The notes under the pieces were generated by a model that saw nothing but the letters and a program-made list of their open reading frames with translations, searched no databases and was not told the origin of the DNA. The translations under genes and the position numbers were made by a program. From Lachnoclostridium sp. UBA1175 (GTDB lineage: Bacteria > Bacillota > Clostridia > Lachnospirales > Lachnospiraceae), in the NCBI GenBank assembly GCA_002311665.1, contig DBYX01000023.1, forward strand, positions 62,001 to 126,000: a stretch of 64,000 nt of DNA, read 5' to 3'. The first letter of the stretch is position 1. Each line of letters starts with the position of its first letter. Below, in pieces: positions 51,347 through 59,743 of this stretch.

Positions 51347-53065
51347 TCACTTCTTACGCTTCGCAGATCTGCGCTTCCGGTCACCGTTCTTCCTCGTGAA
51401 GAAGATGGACAGCGCCAGGATCAGAATGATGCCGCCGACCCACACGAACAGGCAGATTCCGAGTGGCTGCACCGGGCATACGCCGCACAGGCCGCATTTG
51501 TCGTTTTTCTTCTTCTCGACCGTCTGCGACAGACGCTCCTTCAGGTCCGGTGACGAGGTGGGCGTCGGCGCGACCGACGGGGTCGGGTCGGGATCCGTCA
51601 CACTGCTTCCTTTTTCCTTCGCCGGGCAGACATACGTGTCGGAATAAACCGATTCATACTCCGTGCCGTCCGGTCCATAGACATAGAACAATCCGCGAAG
51701 CTCAATATCCTTCGCGTCCTCCTCCGCGCTCTTGCCGTAGCCGAGCTCCGCAAGCTCGACCTTGTTCTCGCCGTTGAGAATCTCCGTCTCGCCGAGAAGC
51801 TCGGTCCAGTTCTCGTCGCCGACACGGCGCGCCTCGAGCAGGATCCAGGCATAGCCGCCCTCAAGTTCGACGGTGCGGGCCGCTTCGATCGTCTCCTCCG
51901 AGACCGTGAGCGTGTACACGATGAACGGACCGTATCCTCCCGCATCCTTGCCGAGGAACTGGAACTCGCTGAGCTGCGGTGCCCCGAACAGATCCGCGAG
52001 TCGGTACATCGGGTTGCTTCCCTCGGCGCCGTACGCCGCGATATTCGACCATTCGGAAAATGCGTACACAACCTTCGCGTTCCCGGCTGCCTTGTCGTTC
52101 CCGCCGTCGCCTGTGCCGCTGTCGTTATTTCCGTTGTCGTCCGTGTTGCCGTTATTGTCATCCGCGTCGCCGTTGTCCGCGGTATTGTTACCGTTGTTCA
52201 CGTCCTGAGGCGCATCCTTCTTCGTGAGCTTCACGCCGTAGCGCACGCGCACGAACAACGTGTGCTTCTCCATATCGATGAGCGCGCAGAACGGACCGCT
52301 CTCATCGTCCTCACCGGTATTGTCCGTATTGCCGTTATCGCCGGTGTTATCCGTGTTGCCGTTGTCGTTATCGCCGGTGTTGCCCGTACCGCTGTCCTTG
52401 AGGCTCGCGACCGTGACAACCGAGTACTGCGACTGTTTCAACACACTGCCCCAGCCGACGCTGTACTCACCGTCGAGCCAGTGAGGATCATTGTCCGCCT
52501 TCGGATCGCCGAGATTTTCGAAGATGACCGCCGTGTCCGGGCCATCCTCCGCACAGGGGATATTGACATATGCCCAGCCGCCGAGCACGTACTCGTCCGG
52601 GTGCTCCTCGTCGACATACGCGCGCCCGGTCTCGGTGTCCCATTTTGCGCTGTAACGCCAGTCTTTCGGGTCATCGATCGCCCAGTCGATCTGCGCGAAC
52701 ACCTTGCACTCCTCATATCTGAGATTCTCCAGAACAGCCTGGTGCTCGGCAATGGACTGCGCAAACCAGGCCTCCAGCGCCCGGCTCTTGCTGAATGTCA
52801 CACGCACGGCATTGGGCGAACCCTCGGATTCGATTGACTCGATCCGCACACCGTTCGGCGCCTCCAGCAAAGCGGCGATCGCGGCATCGATCTCCGCATC
52901 CCCCTCCCGAAGGATACCGGTGTTGGCTGGGCTCTTCCGCGCGTCAGCCCCTGCAGCGAACGCCGCATCGGACAGCGCACTGCCGAATCCGACAGCCGCA
53001 AGGATGAACGCGAGCGCAAGCGCCGCGAACCGCCCTGTCAATCTATTGTACAGTTTGCTTCTCAT
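51347..53065 (-). CDS. Secreted surface protein with Asn/Asp/Gly/Thr-rich linkers
   Basis: 572 residues. Signal peptide (about 1-40, ending SDAAFAAGA), beta-rich domains separated by two low-complexity segments rich in Asn, Asp, Gly and Thr (NTGDNDNGNTDNTGDNGNTD; NNGNNTADNGDADDNNGNTD), then a Pro/Thr stalk, a Cys-rich segment CGLCGVCPVQPLGIC, one membrane helix and a Lys/Arg tail. There is no LPxTG box, so membrane anchoring by the C-terminal helix is likely. The ATG at 53065 has GGAGGAAGA upstream. It lies between the two phosphoesterase genes. Confidence 0.78.
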   Translation of the reverse strand: MRSKLYNRLTGRFAALALAFILAAVGFGSALSDAAFAAGADARKSPANTGILREGDAEIDAAIAALLEAPNGVRIESIESEGSPNAVRVTFSKSRALEAWFAQSIAEHQAVLENLRYEECKVFAQIDWAIDDPKDWRYSAKWDTETGRAYVDEEHPDEYVLGGWAYVNIPCAEDGPDTAVIFENLGDPKADNDPHWLDGEYSVGWGSVLKQSQYSVVTVASLKDSGTGNTGDNDNGNTDNTGDNGNTDNTGEDDESGPFCALIDMEKHTLFVRVRYGVKLTKKDAPQDVNNGNNTADNGDADDNNGNTDDNGNNDSGTGDGGNDKAAGNAKVVYAFSEWSNIAAYGAEGSNPMYRLADLFGAPQLSEFQFLGKDAGGYGPFIVYTLTVSEETIEAARTVELEGGYAWILLEARRVGDENWTELLGETEILNGENKVELAELGYGKSAEEDAKDIELRGLFYVYGPDGTEYESVYSDTYVCPAKEKGSSVTDPDPTPSVAPTPTSSPDLKERLSQTVEKKKNDKCGLCGVCPVQPLGICLFVWVGGIILILALSIFFTRKNGDRKRRSAKRKK

Positions 53066-53157
53066 ACTTTTCTTCCTCCCGGGACAATGCCGCATCTATG
53101 TCATCTATTGTATTCGACGCGGGCGACAAAATCAACCGTTACTTCCGCGGTGAGGGG

Positions 53158-54312
53158 TCATTTTCCGCACACATCCACAACCGTAAATTCGGAAATTGTG
53201 CCGGTCTTGATCACAAATTCCCAGGACGACATTCCCGAGCTGACGACGCATGCGGTATCACCGTACATCCGCATACCGTACATGAATTCCGCGTCTCCGA
53301 ACACCGTCGGCAGGAACTGCGACGCCAACCCGAGCGGGATCATCTGTCCGCCGTGTGTGTGCCCGGCGAGCACCAGGTCCGCGCCCGCGGCGGCCTCCTT
53401 CGTAAAATCGCCCGGCTGGTGGTCGAGCACGATCACATACTTTGACGGATCAAGCCCCTTCGCCAGCTCCGCGTAGCTCGCGCGGCTCTCGCTCGTGTCC
53501 CTGCGGCCGACGAGGTAAAACTTCCCCTCAACGCACAGCACCTTGTCACGCATCACGACCACGCCGTTCCCGCCGAGTTCCGCCTCAAGTTCAGCCGAGG
53601 TGAACTCGCGCTCACCCTCGTCCGAGGCGTCGTGGTTTCCGAACACAAAATACACCCCGTACCTTGTCTTCAGCTGCCCAAGCGCCTGACAACACTTGAC
53701 CATATCCTCCCGGGACGTGTTCTCATCCGTAAAATCCCCGGTCACAACGATGATGTCCGGCTTCGCCTCCTCGACGCGACCGAGCGCCTTCGCAAAATCC
53801 TCCGCATCCATCGTCACGCCGATGTGCGTGTCGGATATCTGGACGATCCGCAGCTTCTCCTGCCCTAAGGACTTATCCGTCGTAAGCGAGTAGTCCGTGC
53901 GCCATATATGGTGAGCCGCGTACCAGCCGATCCCAAGCCACACGATGCACGCGACCGCAGCCGCGAGCCACACGTGGGATGAGCTCTCCCGGACGCGCTT
54001 CCTGCTTTCTTCTGTTGCGCTACTGTCCTTCGCGCTGCCGTCATTCGTGCCGCTGTCCTTCCCTCGTGTCACAAGCGAGCATATCCCGTCCGCGAGGATG
54101 CCCACGCACAGGAACACACACAGGTGAAGGAGCGCGATCAACGCGTTGGCCGGGCTCCACACCGCAAGCGCTGCGCACACGGCGAGCGCGATCACCGGGC
54201 AAAGCCACGGTTTGCCCGTGCGCCCCGGACGGTCCTTCCTTCGCCACCGGAGCAATGCGATCATCACGATCTCGACGGCGAACAACGCCGCCAGAATTCC
54301 ATACCAAAGCAT
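53158..54312 (-). CDS. Membrane metallophosphoesterase, paralogue 2
   Basis: 384 residues, with the same plan as the 50100 gene: four or more N-terminal helices, then LRIVQISDTHIGV, VTGDFTDE, YFVFGNHDAS, VIVLDHQPGD and LVLAGHTHGGQMIPLG. A Ser/Thr/Lys-rich loop (about residues 90-115) replaces the Asp/Lys loop of paralogue 1. The ATG at 54312 is preferred over a GTG at 54330 because GGTGGAGGG lies 10 nt upstream of it. It begins directly after the tyrosine phosphatase stop. Confidence 0.9.
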   Translation of the reverse strand: MLWYGILAALFAVEIVMIALLRWRRKDRPGRTGKPWLCPVIALAVCAALAVWSPANALIALLHLCVFLCVGILADGICSLVTRGKDSGTNDGSAKDSSATEESRKRVRESSSHVWLAAAVACIVWLGIGWYAAHHIWRTDYSLTTDKSLGQEKLRIVQISDTHIGVTMDAEDFAKALGRVEEAKPDIIVVTGDFTDENTSREDMVKCCQALGQLKTRYGVYFVFGNHDASDEGEREFTSAELEAELGGNGVVVMRDKVLCVEGKFYLVGRRDTSESRASYAELAKGLDPSKYVIVLDHQPGDFTKEAAAGADLVLAGHTHGGQMIPLGLASQFLPTVFGDAEFMYGMRMYGDTACVVSSGMSSWEFVIKTGTISEFTVVDVCGK

Positions 54313-54314
54313 TG

Positions 54315-54779
54315 TCAGAAAACCCTCCACCTATCGAGCATCCCCGCACAGCCTTCCTCAATCTGTGACAGCACACCCGTAAAATCACGCGTATACCACG
54401 GGTCGTCGATCTCCGTCCCCGGGTGCCCCGCCCATGTCGGCAGCAGCGACAGTTTCCCCTGTGGATCGCCGCCGTAAATCCGGCGCATGTCATACATATT
54501 TTCCGAATCCATACCGACGATGTAATCGAAGCGGTCGTAGTCCGCCCTCGTCGTCTGATACGCCGCGTGCGGGTGGCACACATACCCCCGCGCCTGCAGT
54601 GCCCGCTTCATCGGCGGATAAATGTCGTTGCCGATCTCCTCGCGCGTCGCCGCCATCGACTCCACCGCGATCTCCGGCAGGCTGCCGTACGGCGCCTGAT
54701 CGATCATTTGCCGCAGAACCATCTCCGCGGCAACGCTGCGACAGATGTTGCCGTGGCAAACGAAAAGCACTTTTATCAT
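54315..54779 (-). CDS. Low-molecular-weight protein tyrosine phosphatase
   Basis: 154 residues. The P-loop VCHGNICRS (Cys8, Arg14) and the general-acid Asp in IDDPWYTRDF are conserved, so activity is expected. Bacterial relatives reverse tyrosine kinase action, often in polysaccharide export. The ATG at 54779 has GAGAGG 7 nt upstream. It heads a probable operon with the two metallophosphoesterases and the surface protein. Confidence 0.95.
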   Translation of the reverse strand: MIKVLFVCHGNICRSVAAEMVLRQMIDQAPYGSLPEIAVESMAATREEIGNDIYPPMKRALQARGYVCHPHAAYQTTRADYDRFDYIVGMDSENMYDMRRIYGGDPQGKLSLLPTWAGHPGTEIDDPWYTRDFTGVLSQIEEGCAGMLDRWRVF

Positions 54780-54918
54780 CAATAAACCTCTCTTGGTTTT
54801 TCTCGGTTTTTCCTTATTTTATCTCGGTTTCAGGTACTTTCTCGATCTTTCATTTGTGGTCTGTTACTTGACAGTAACTCGGCTTATTTCGGCTTAATTT
54901 GGATTACTTTTTCCGTCA

Positions 54919-54940
54919 ACTGGTCTAAAACTGGTCTAAA
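54919..54940. repeat. Two 11-bp direct repeats near the integrase end
   Basis: ACTGGTCTAAA occurs twice head to tail (54919-54929, 54930-54940) about 75 bp past the integrase stop. TTTCTCGGTTT-like words also recur at about 54795-54835. Such arm-type repeats are usual binding sites for the N-terminal domain of Tn916-like integrases. Confidence 0.5.
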
Positions 54941-55013
54941 ATTTCCCGTAATATATGCCGGTTTTTTCTAGACTCGTTTCTTAAGTTGACCCCTTAGTAG
55001 AATAAGGGTTTCT

Positions 55014-56291
55014 TCAGCCTCCGACACGCATCTTGATGACCTGATGTTCCTCCTCTTTTATGCCGAGTTTTCGCATCTCCTGGTCTAAATCCGCCTGATT
55101 CTTGCTTAATTTCCTTAATTCGGCCGTAGCATCTTCAAGTTTCAGGTGTGTGTAGGTATTAAGCGTGATCCCAACATCTGAATGTCCCATCAAATACTGG
55201 AGTACTTTCGGGTTCATTCCCATCTTAGCCATATTAGAGCAATAGGTATGCCGGCACACATGAGGGGTAATCTTCGGGAGCTGCACCTGATGTGAACGAT
55301 TATATTTCGCAATAATGAATTTGAAATAATGTTCCCAATGAAGCCCTACCATCGGATGACCATCCTTATCGATGAAAAGGAATCCGGAATAACCGTCAAT
55401 CATCGGTTCCGTCTTCATTTTGGGTCGTTTCTGCAAAACACTCCGGAATGCTTCATAAACATCATCCGACATGGGAAGAATTCTGGTTCCGGCATTTGTT
55501 TTTGTTGTCGAAATATAAATATCCGTACCAACCCGCTGAATTTGATGATTAACGTTAATCAAACGCTTCTCCATATCAATATCCGATATGGTGAGTCCTG
55601 TAAACTCAGAAACACGGAGTCCCGTCTTGAACAGGATGTAGATGCCCTCATAATACTTACAGTAATGCGCATCGTTTTTTACAAAATCGAGGAAAGTCTT
55701 TTCCTGTTGACTAGAAATTGCTTCACGAGTACCCATATCGTTAACCAGCAGTGAAACAAGTTGAAACTCAAACGGGTTTTTCCTAATGAAGTCATCATCA
55801 ACCGCCATCTGAAACGCCGGCCTTACTACACCGCGTATCGTATGGATCGTTGAAAAGCTCTTCTTATCTACTTGCTGAAGCTTAACCAACCAAGCCTTTG
55901 CATCAGAAAGACGAACTTTCTTTACAGGCTTCATTCCAAAAGGATCCCTCTCCAACAGGTGAACCACCGTTCTATAACCAGCCTGTGTTGTGGGCTTAAC
56001 CCCAATTCGCAGTGCGGTATACTTTTTTACCAATCGAAGCACGGTAAATTCACTGCTCTCAACGAGAATATCATCGCTAATGTCTCGGTTAATCTCTTTT
56101 TCTAGGTCTCGTAAAGGTTTCCGATCTTTTTTACCGTATGGAACCTCGTCTGTGTCTACCAATCTCCAGCTGTATACGGTCTTACGCTTTCCATCGATAT
56201 CCCAAAAACGATATTTATATCTTCCATCCGGTTCCTGGCTCTCCCCAGTGCGTAGAATTCGGTTCTTGCTATCTCGCCGTTTTGCACTCAT
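55014..56291 (-). CDS. int: Tyrosine recombinase, Tn916-type integrase
   Basis: 425 residues. N-terminal arm-binding domain (KRRDSKNRILRTGESQEPDG, then RYKYRFWDIDGKRKTVYSWR) as in Tn916 Int, a core-binding domain, and the catalytic domain with Arg in FKTGLRVSEFTGL, His-x-x-Arg in HVCRHTYCSNMAKMG, and His plus Tyr in LMGHSDVGITLNTYTHL. All five catalytic residues are visible, so it is probably active. It is preceded by excisionase. Confidence 0.95.
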   Translation of the reverse strand: MSAKRRDSKNRILRTGESQEPDGRYKYRFWDIDGKRKTVYSWRLVDTDEVPYGKKDRKPLRDLEKEINRDISDDILVESSEFTVLRLVKKYTALRIGVKPTTQAGYRTVVHLLERDPFGMKPVKKVRLSDAKAWLVKLQQVDKKSFSTIHTIRGVVRPAFQMAVDDDFIRKNPFEFQLVSLLVNDMGTREAISSQQEKTFLDFVKNDAHYCKYYEGIYILFKTGLRVSEFTGLTISDIDMEKRLINVNHQIQRVGTDIYISTTKTNAGTRILPMSDDVYEAFRSVLQKRPKMKTEPMIDGYSGFLFIDKDGHPMVGLHWEHYFKFIIAKYNRSHQVQLPKITPHVCRHTYCSNMAKMGMNPKVLQYLMGHSDVGITLNTYTHLKLEDATAELRKLSKNQADLDQEMRKLGIKEEEHQVIKMRVGG

Positions 56292-56342
56292 TCGCGTTCT
56301 CTCCTTTCAATGTGGAGAGCCTGTTCTTATGAAGTTTTTTAG

Positions 56343-56368
56343 CTACATAGCTGTATCAGACTATGTAG
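56343..56368. repeat. 8-bp inverted repeat upstream of int
   Basis: CTACATAG (56343-56350) and CTATGTAG (56361-56368) around ten bases, between int and xis and next to a TATAAT-like -10 box on the minus strand. It may be a control site for int. Confidence 0.4.
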
Positions 56369-56440
56369 TACTATTATATTACCACATCTCAGGCTCTTTT
56401 TCCACTACAAAATGAAGAAAATTGCAAAAAACAAGAAACA

Positions 56441-56662
56441 TCAAATGACGCTCATGCGCTCATCCATGTATCTTTCAAATAACTCCCGTTTAATCATAAG
56501 TCTGTTTCCATTCCAGAGAACAAATTTCTCATCCGGATGTGACTCAACAAACGCTTTCAGTTTCTTATACCCAATTCCAAAATACTCAGAAGCCTCATTC
56601 AACGTTAATGTGTACTTCTGCCACCATGGTAGTTCCACTACAGGTCCATTGCTATTCTCCAT
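56441..56662 (-). CDS. xis: Excisionase, Tn916 Xis-like
   Basis: 73 residues. The winged-helix pattern ELPWWQKYTLTLNEASEYFG, then GIGYKKLKAFVESHPDE and LWNGNRLMIKRELFERYMDE matches Tn916 Xis. It lies 150 bp before int and 3 bp after the SpoVG-like gene, the usual order. It should direct the integrase towards excision. Confidence 0.88.
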   Translation of the reverse strand: MENSNGPVVELPWWQKYTLTLNEASEYFGIGYKKLKAFVESHPDEKFVLWNGNRLMIKRELFERYMDERMSVI

Positions 56663-56665
56663 GAG

Positions 56666-57241
56666 TCATCTCCTTTCACGATGTTTGTTCTCAACCGCCC
56701 TGTCATATGCTTGCCATATTTTCTTTGTAATTATGTCTTCCCAATTGTATTTGAAGTCAACAATTCGTCTAAATACGTATTTCCCATTCTCACGAACCTG
56801 TTTCTCTGGAAAAATCGTCACACGCTTTCCAGAAGAACTCAGAAACATTCGGATTCCAGTGATTCTCAGGCTGCCATCTACTACAATCTCGGCTGTTCCC
56901 ACCATGTAATCCGCCTTTTTCTCACACGGAAAGGCTTTACAAGATACAGCGAATTCTTCTTCTCGCTGAATCCTGTAAAATCTTGCCCTCTGGGGGTGAT
57001 ATGCCGCTGATATGGCTCTCGTCAATTCATGTTTCAAGTCTTGACTATGTATTATTACAGTTGGCTTTTCTTCTCTCTTTCCGAGTTTTGTCCCACGCAT
57101 AGAAAGCCTTAATCCGCTTTTTCCTTCCTCAACAAGAATCGGAAACACTGTAATTGCGTCATTAATTGTTAACATCGCCAATGCCTTCACGCGTCCGCTG
57201 TGCTCCAGCGGCCACACATTAATGCAATAATCCTTATTCAT
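56666..57241 (-). CDS. SpoVG-like protein
   Basis: 191 residues. The N-terminal half (INVWPLEHSGRVKALAMLTI, then GLRLSMRGTKLGKREEKPTV and HSQDLKHELTRAISAAY) matches the SpoVG fold, a small DNA/RNA-binding regulator of sporulation and division. A second similar half (FYRIQREEEFAVSCKAFPCE...GSLRITGIRMFLSSSGKR) suggests a tandem or degenerate duplication. SpoVG-like genes occur in conjugative transposons. The ATG at 57241 has AAGGGGGT upstream; the longer frame continues without a site. Confidence 0.7.
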   Translation of the reverse strand: MNKDYCINVWPLEHSGRVKALAMLTINDAITVFPILVEEGKSGLRLSMRGTKLGKREEKPTVIIHSQDLKHELTRAISAAYHPQRARFYRIQREEEFAVSCKAFPCEKKADYMVGTAEIVVDGSLRITGIRMFLSSSGKRVTIFPEKQVRENGKYVFRRIVDFKYNWEDIITKKIWQAYDRAVENKHRERR

Positions 57242-57559
57242 TTCCGACCCCCTTGTACTTTCATTTATTATAGACACGCCTGCCCTGGTAAGACAGCCCG
57301 GTATGTACCCCCGTGAGCTCTTGCTATTCCGGCCCGTTGTGCGGTGGGAAACAACTCTTTGATATGCGTACCAATAGCACCCGAGGCTTCTATCCGCTCC
57401 CCACGCGACCGGATCGTCGCCGATAACAAGCCCCTCGTTGTTTTTCCGTGTCTGGATGCAATTGTCAAGGTTCAATTATAATAACGGAAGATGAACTTCC
57501 GACATTATCGAGGCCATACTTCTACATGTTTTCAAAAACATGACGGAACACCTTTATTC
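57242..57559. other. Gene-free stretch upstream of the SpoVG-like gene
   Basis: It holds CGGAAG-ATGAA-CTTCCG (about 57485-57500), a TATAAT on the minus strand near 57474-57479 and an AATTG...CAATT dyad overlapping it. No gene is supported. Confidence 0.4.
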
Positions 57560-57940
57560 CTATGGCTTTTCCGCAAGTTCCTTTTTCAGCAACTCCACGT
57601 CGCGCTCCCTGGATGTGAAGTATTCCATGAGCATCCGGAACCGCTCCCTCGCGGGCAAACCCGCAAGCTCAAAGAATGGTTCATAGTAGGATGCCCATAG
57701 GGATAACGTTTCTGTCTCAATCCCGATAAAGTATGCGAACGGCATCTTCAATGTGAGGCAGATGCGGACCATGTGATCAACACTGGGTATCCGCTCTCCC
57801 CGCTCATAACGTCCAATGGTCTGTGTATCTACGTTAATGGCCTTGGCCAGGTCCTTCTGCGTCATCCGAAGTTCCTGCCTGCGGTCCATCATTCTGTCTG
57901 CGATTTCGTCAAGTGAATAGAAATGATTCATACACCTCAT
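57560..57940 (-). CDS. XRE family transcriptional regulator
   Basis: 126 residues. Cro/C1-type HTH at about 10-65: RRQELRMTQKDLAKAINVDT, then QTIGRYERGERIPSVDHMVR. The C-terminal part is helical (YYEPFFELAGLPARERFRML). AGGAGG lies 8 nt before the ATG at 57940. The target is unknown, perhaps element genes. Confidence 0.88.
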   Translation of the reverse strand: MRCMNHFYSLDEIADRMMDRRQELRMTQKDLAKAINVDTQTIGRYERGERIPSVDHMVRICLTLKMPFAYFIGIETETLSLWASYYEPFFELAGLPARERFRMLMEYFTSRERDVELLKKELAEKP

Positions 57941-58083
57941 GCTCCAAACCTCCTGATACAACGAGCATACACGATTCAAAAAAGGAATGGAAGCGCCAGA
58001 CGGATAGGTACTTATCCGTTTTGGAGCCGGCCTCAAAAATAGGCAAAAAAACCGTGTTTTCTTTCCTCTTTGCCCCCATCATA

Positions 58084-58117
58084 GCAAAAAGGGTATCCCA
58101 TTCCGTGGGATACCCAG
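58084..58117 (-). terminator. WYL gene terminator
   Basis: GGGTATCCC (58091-58099) pairs with GGGATACCC (58107-58115); TTTTTGC follows on the minus strand and AGGCATTTTTTT on the plus strand. Confidence 0.85.
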
Positions 58118-58135
58118 GCATTTTTTTCAAGTTTT

Positions 58136-59143
58136 TTACACGCCATATCGTCTGCAAAGCTCCCGAATCGTCATTTGGACTGATTTCACGACCTTTTCAG
58201 GGCCGGTTGCGACCAAAAACTGCTGATTTCGAATCAGCCAGCCGGTCAGAGTTGTGCCAAATCGGATAGGTACCCGAATTTTGCTCAAGTTTTTTTCTTC
58301 GTCATAAGCCGTCACAACGGCTCTTTTACCTGCGAGATCGTACACAATGTTCATCGCTTCCGGACTGTAATATACCTCAAGTTCCAGCATCACCTTCTCC
58401 CCGCAGAAGAAGTCCACGCACTCCTCCCGGATGCCGCGAAGCACTTCCTCGGTTTTTCCTTTGGCGTACTTTGAGATTGGTTCTGCCTTGTTTTCCGACA
58501 GCCGGAGCATTTCCATTCGGTCAAGTCGAAACAGTTTTAAATGCTTCTCCCCTTCCTCAGAGGCCGTGACGTAGAATGTCTCCTTCCCAAAGAAGCAGTC
58601 ATAGGGACTGATACAATAACATTTTCCGTCATGTTTCCGGATTGGACGCATGTACGGATCAAGGGCGGTATAGTAAAAAGAAAGCCGCCGTCCGGATCGG
58701 ATGGCGGTCGCAATAATGTCCCTGTATTCCGCGCAGGCATACGTATAGTCATTGCCTACACAATAGTCGTTTTCATGAAGAATCGCTTCCCGAACACACG
58801 GATAGCCCCGCTCGAGGATCCGCTTTCGGTAGTGCCGCTTGTCTTCCTCCTTAAGGAACCTCAGTGTCCCTACGATGTCGCAAGACATCAATGCCTCAGA
58901 GACCGTATACCTCTGCTGCATGAACCAGCCATCGGAAGGATTCGGGGCGCTCTGTATCTCCGGATACCAGAATCTCAGTATGTTCATGGACCGGTATGCC
59001 GCCTTGCTGCTGAATTCCTCATACGCTTTAATCGCGTTAGCCAGTTTTTTGATTTCCGTAGCGTTCAGCGGATGCTTATCATCCGTCTCCCGTTCTAACA
59101 ACCGTAAAATGTCGATAGTTCTGTCCGTAATGTTTCCTGCCAT
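58136..59143 (-). CDS. WYL domain transcriptional regulator
   Basis: 335 residues. An N-terminal winged helix-like part (TDRTIDILRLLERETDDKHP) is followed by a WYL domain (RSGRRLSFYYTALDPYMRPI; YCISPYDCFFGKETFYVTAS, with Lys/Arg residues) and a WCX C-terminal region (RIPVRFGTTLTGWLIRN). WYL proteins often regulate phage defence and mobile-element genes and may bind nucleotide ligands. The ATG at 59143 has AAAGGAGG upstream. Confidence 0.85.
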   Translation of the reverse strand: MAGNITDRTIDILRLLERETDDKHPLNATEIKKLANAIKAYEEFSSKAAYRSMNILRFWYPEIQSAPNPSDGWFMQQRYTVSEALMSCDIVGTLRFLKEEDKRHYRKRILERGYPCVREAILHENDYCVGNDYTYACAEYRDIIATAIRSGRRLSFYYTALDPYMRPIRKHDGKCYCISPYDCFFGKETFYVTASEEGEKHLKLFRLDRMEMLRLSENKAEPISKYAKGKTEEVLRGIREECVDFFCGEKVMLELEVYYSPEAMNIVYDLAGKRAVVTAYDEEKNLSKIRVPIRFGTTLTGWLIRNQQFLVATGPEKVVKSVQMTIRELCRRYGV

Positions 59144-59209
59144 AGTGCGCCTCCTTTCTACCGGGAGGCGCGTAAGGGGTGAAGAGTCCTGCGGCCTCCC
59201 CCAATGGGT

Positions 59210-59250
59210 ACAAAAAAGCAACCAAACGAATCCCTCCGTTTGATTGCTAC
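59210..59250 (-). terminator. Terminator of the ribbon-helix-helix gene
   Basis: AGCAACCAAACG (59217-59228) pairs with CGTTTGATTGCT (59237-59248), one mismatch, followed on the minus strand by TTTTTTGTACC. Confidence 0.8.
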
Positions 59251-59288
59251 CTGTTCTGCCGCATTCCCCTTCCGTTTTCATTTCGGGC

Positions 59289-59468
59289 TTACTGCTTTGA
59301 TTTCTCGTCTTTGTGTTCCTTTTCAAAACTGAGGACCGCCTGCCGAACCAAGTAGATGATTTCGCCATTGATGGAACGACCCTCGTACTCAGCCAGTTCT
59401 TTCAGCTTTGTATGAAGGTCGTCAGGGACCCGCAATCCTACGTGTTTGATGTTCTCCTTTTCGCTCAT
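59289..59468 (-). CDS. Ribbon-helix-helix DNA-binding protein (Arc/CopG type)
   Basis: 59 residues. HVGLRVPDDLHTKLKELAEY EGRSINGEIIYLVRQAVL is the RHH pattern: a short strand and two helices. RHH proteins of this size act as antitoxins or element repressors; no toxin gene adjoins, as the terminator separates it from the WYL gene. AAAGGAG lies 7 nt before the ATG at 59468. Confidence 0.85.
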   Translation of the reverse strand: MSEKENIKHVGLRVPDDLHTKLKELAEYEGRSINGEIIYLVRQAVLSFEKEHKDEKSKQ

Positions 59469-59481
59469 GGATGCTCTCCTT

Positions 59482-59513
59482 TTGTATCTAGAGTACATCT
59501 ATTCTAGACACAA
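59482..59513. promoter_or_regulatory. Operator-like inverted repeat upstream of the RHH gene
   Basis: TTGTATCTAGA (59482-59492) and TCTAGACACAA (59503-59513) form an 11-bp dyad with one mismatch. Two TGCATCC words follow at about 59537 and 59548. Likely autoregulation by the RHH protein. Confidence 0.5.
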
Positions 59514-59642
59514 AATAGATGCAAATGTTGAAAGTGCATCCATTTTGCATCCACAAAATTTTTAAAAGCGACAAAAAGGCCAATCTGCATCCCCAAGCGC
59601 TCGAATAATCCTTTATTATTTTGATTATTTTGATTCGCGCCG

Positions 59643-59712
59643 AGTGGTTGTAATGCGCCGCGCACGACTAAACGGAAGAACCTTAACAGGGGCGCGCCGC
59701 ATAACAACCACT
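59643..59712. repeat. 21-bp inverted repeat at the adhesin truncation point
   Basis: 59643-59663 (AGTGGTTGTAATGCGCCGCGC, spoken as AGTGGTTGT then AATGCGCCGCGC) and 59692-59712 pair at 19 of 21 positions around a 28-nt loop. No T-tract follows on either strand. It lies 30 bp past the stop of the truncated adhesin. Confidence 0.8.
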
Positions 59713-59743
59713 AGCCGGCTGCTCCACTTTTCCCGCTCCTCCT

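Larger units (their letters stand above)
54783..59740. mobile_element. Tn916-type integrative element, end or remnant
   Basis: Marked by a Tn916-family integrase and excisionase next to an SpoVG-like gene and three small regulators. The left end is somewhere between the phosphatase gene start and the integrase stop; the right limit is uncertain and may pass the window. No relaxase or type IV secretion gene is seen here, so this is either one end of a larger element or a decayed piece. The region is more AT-rich than its left neighbour. Confidence 0.6.
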
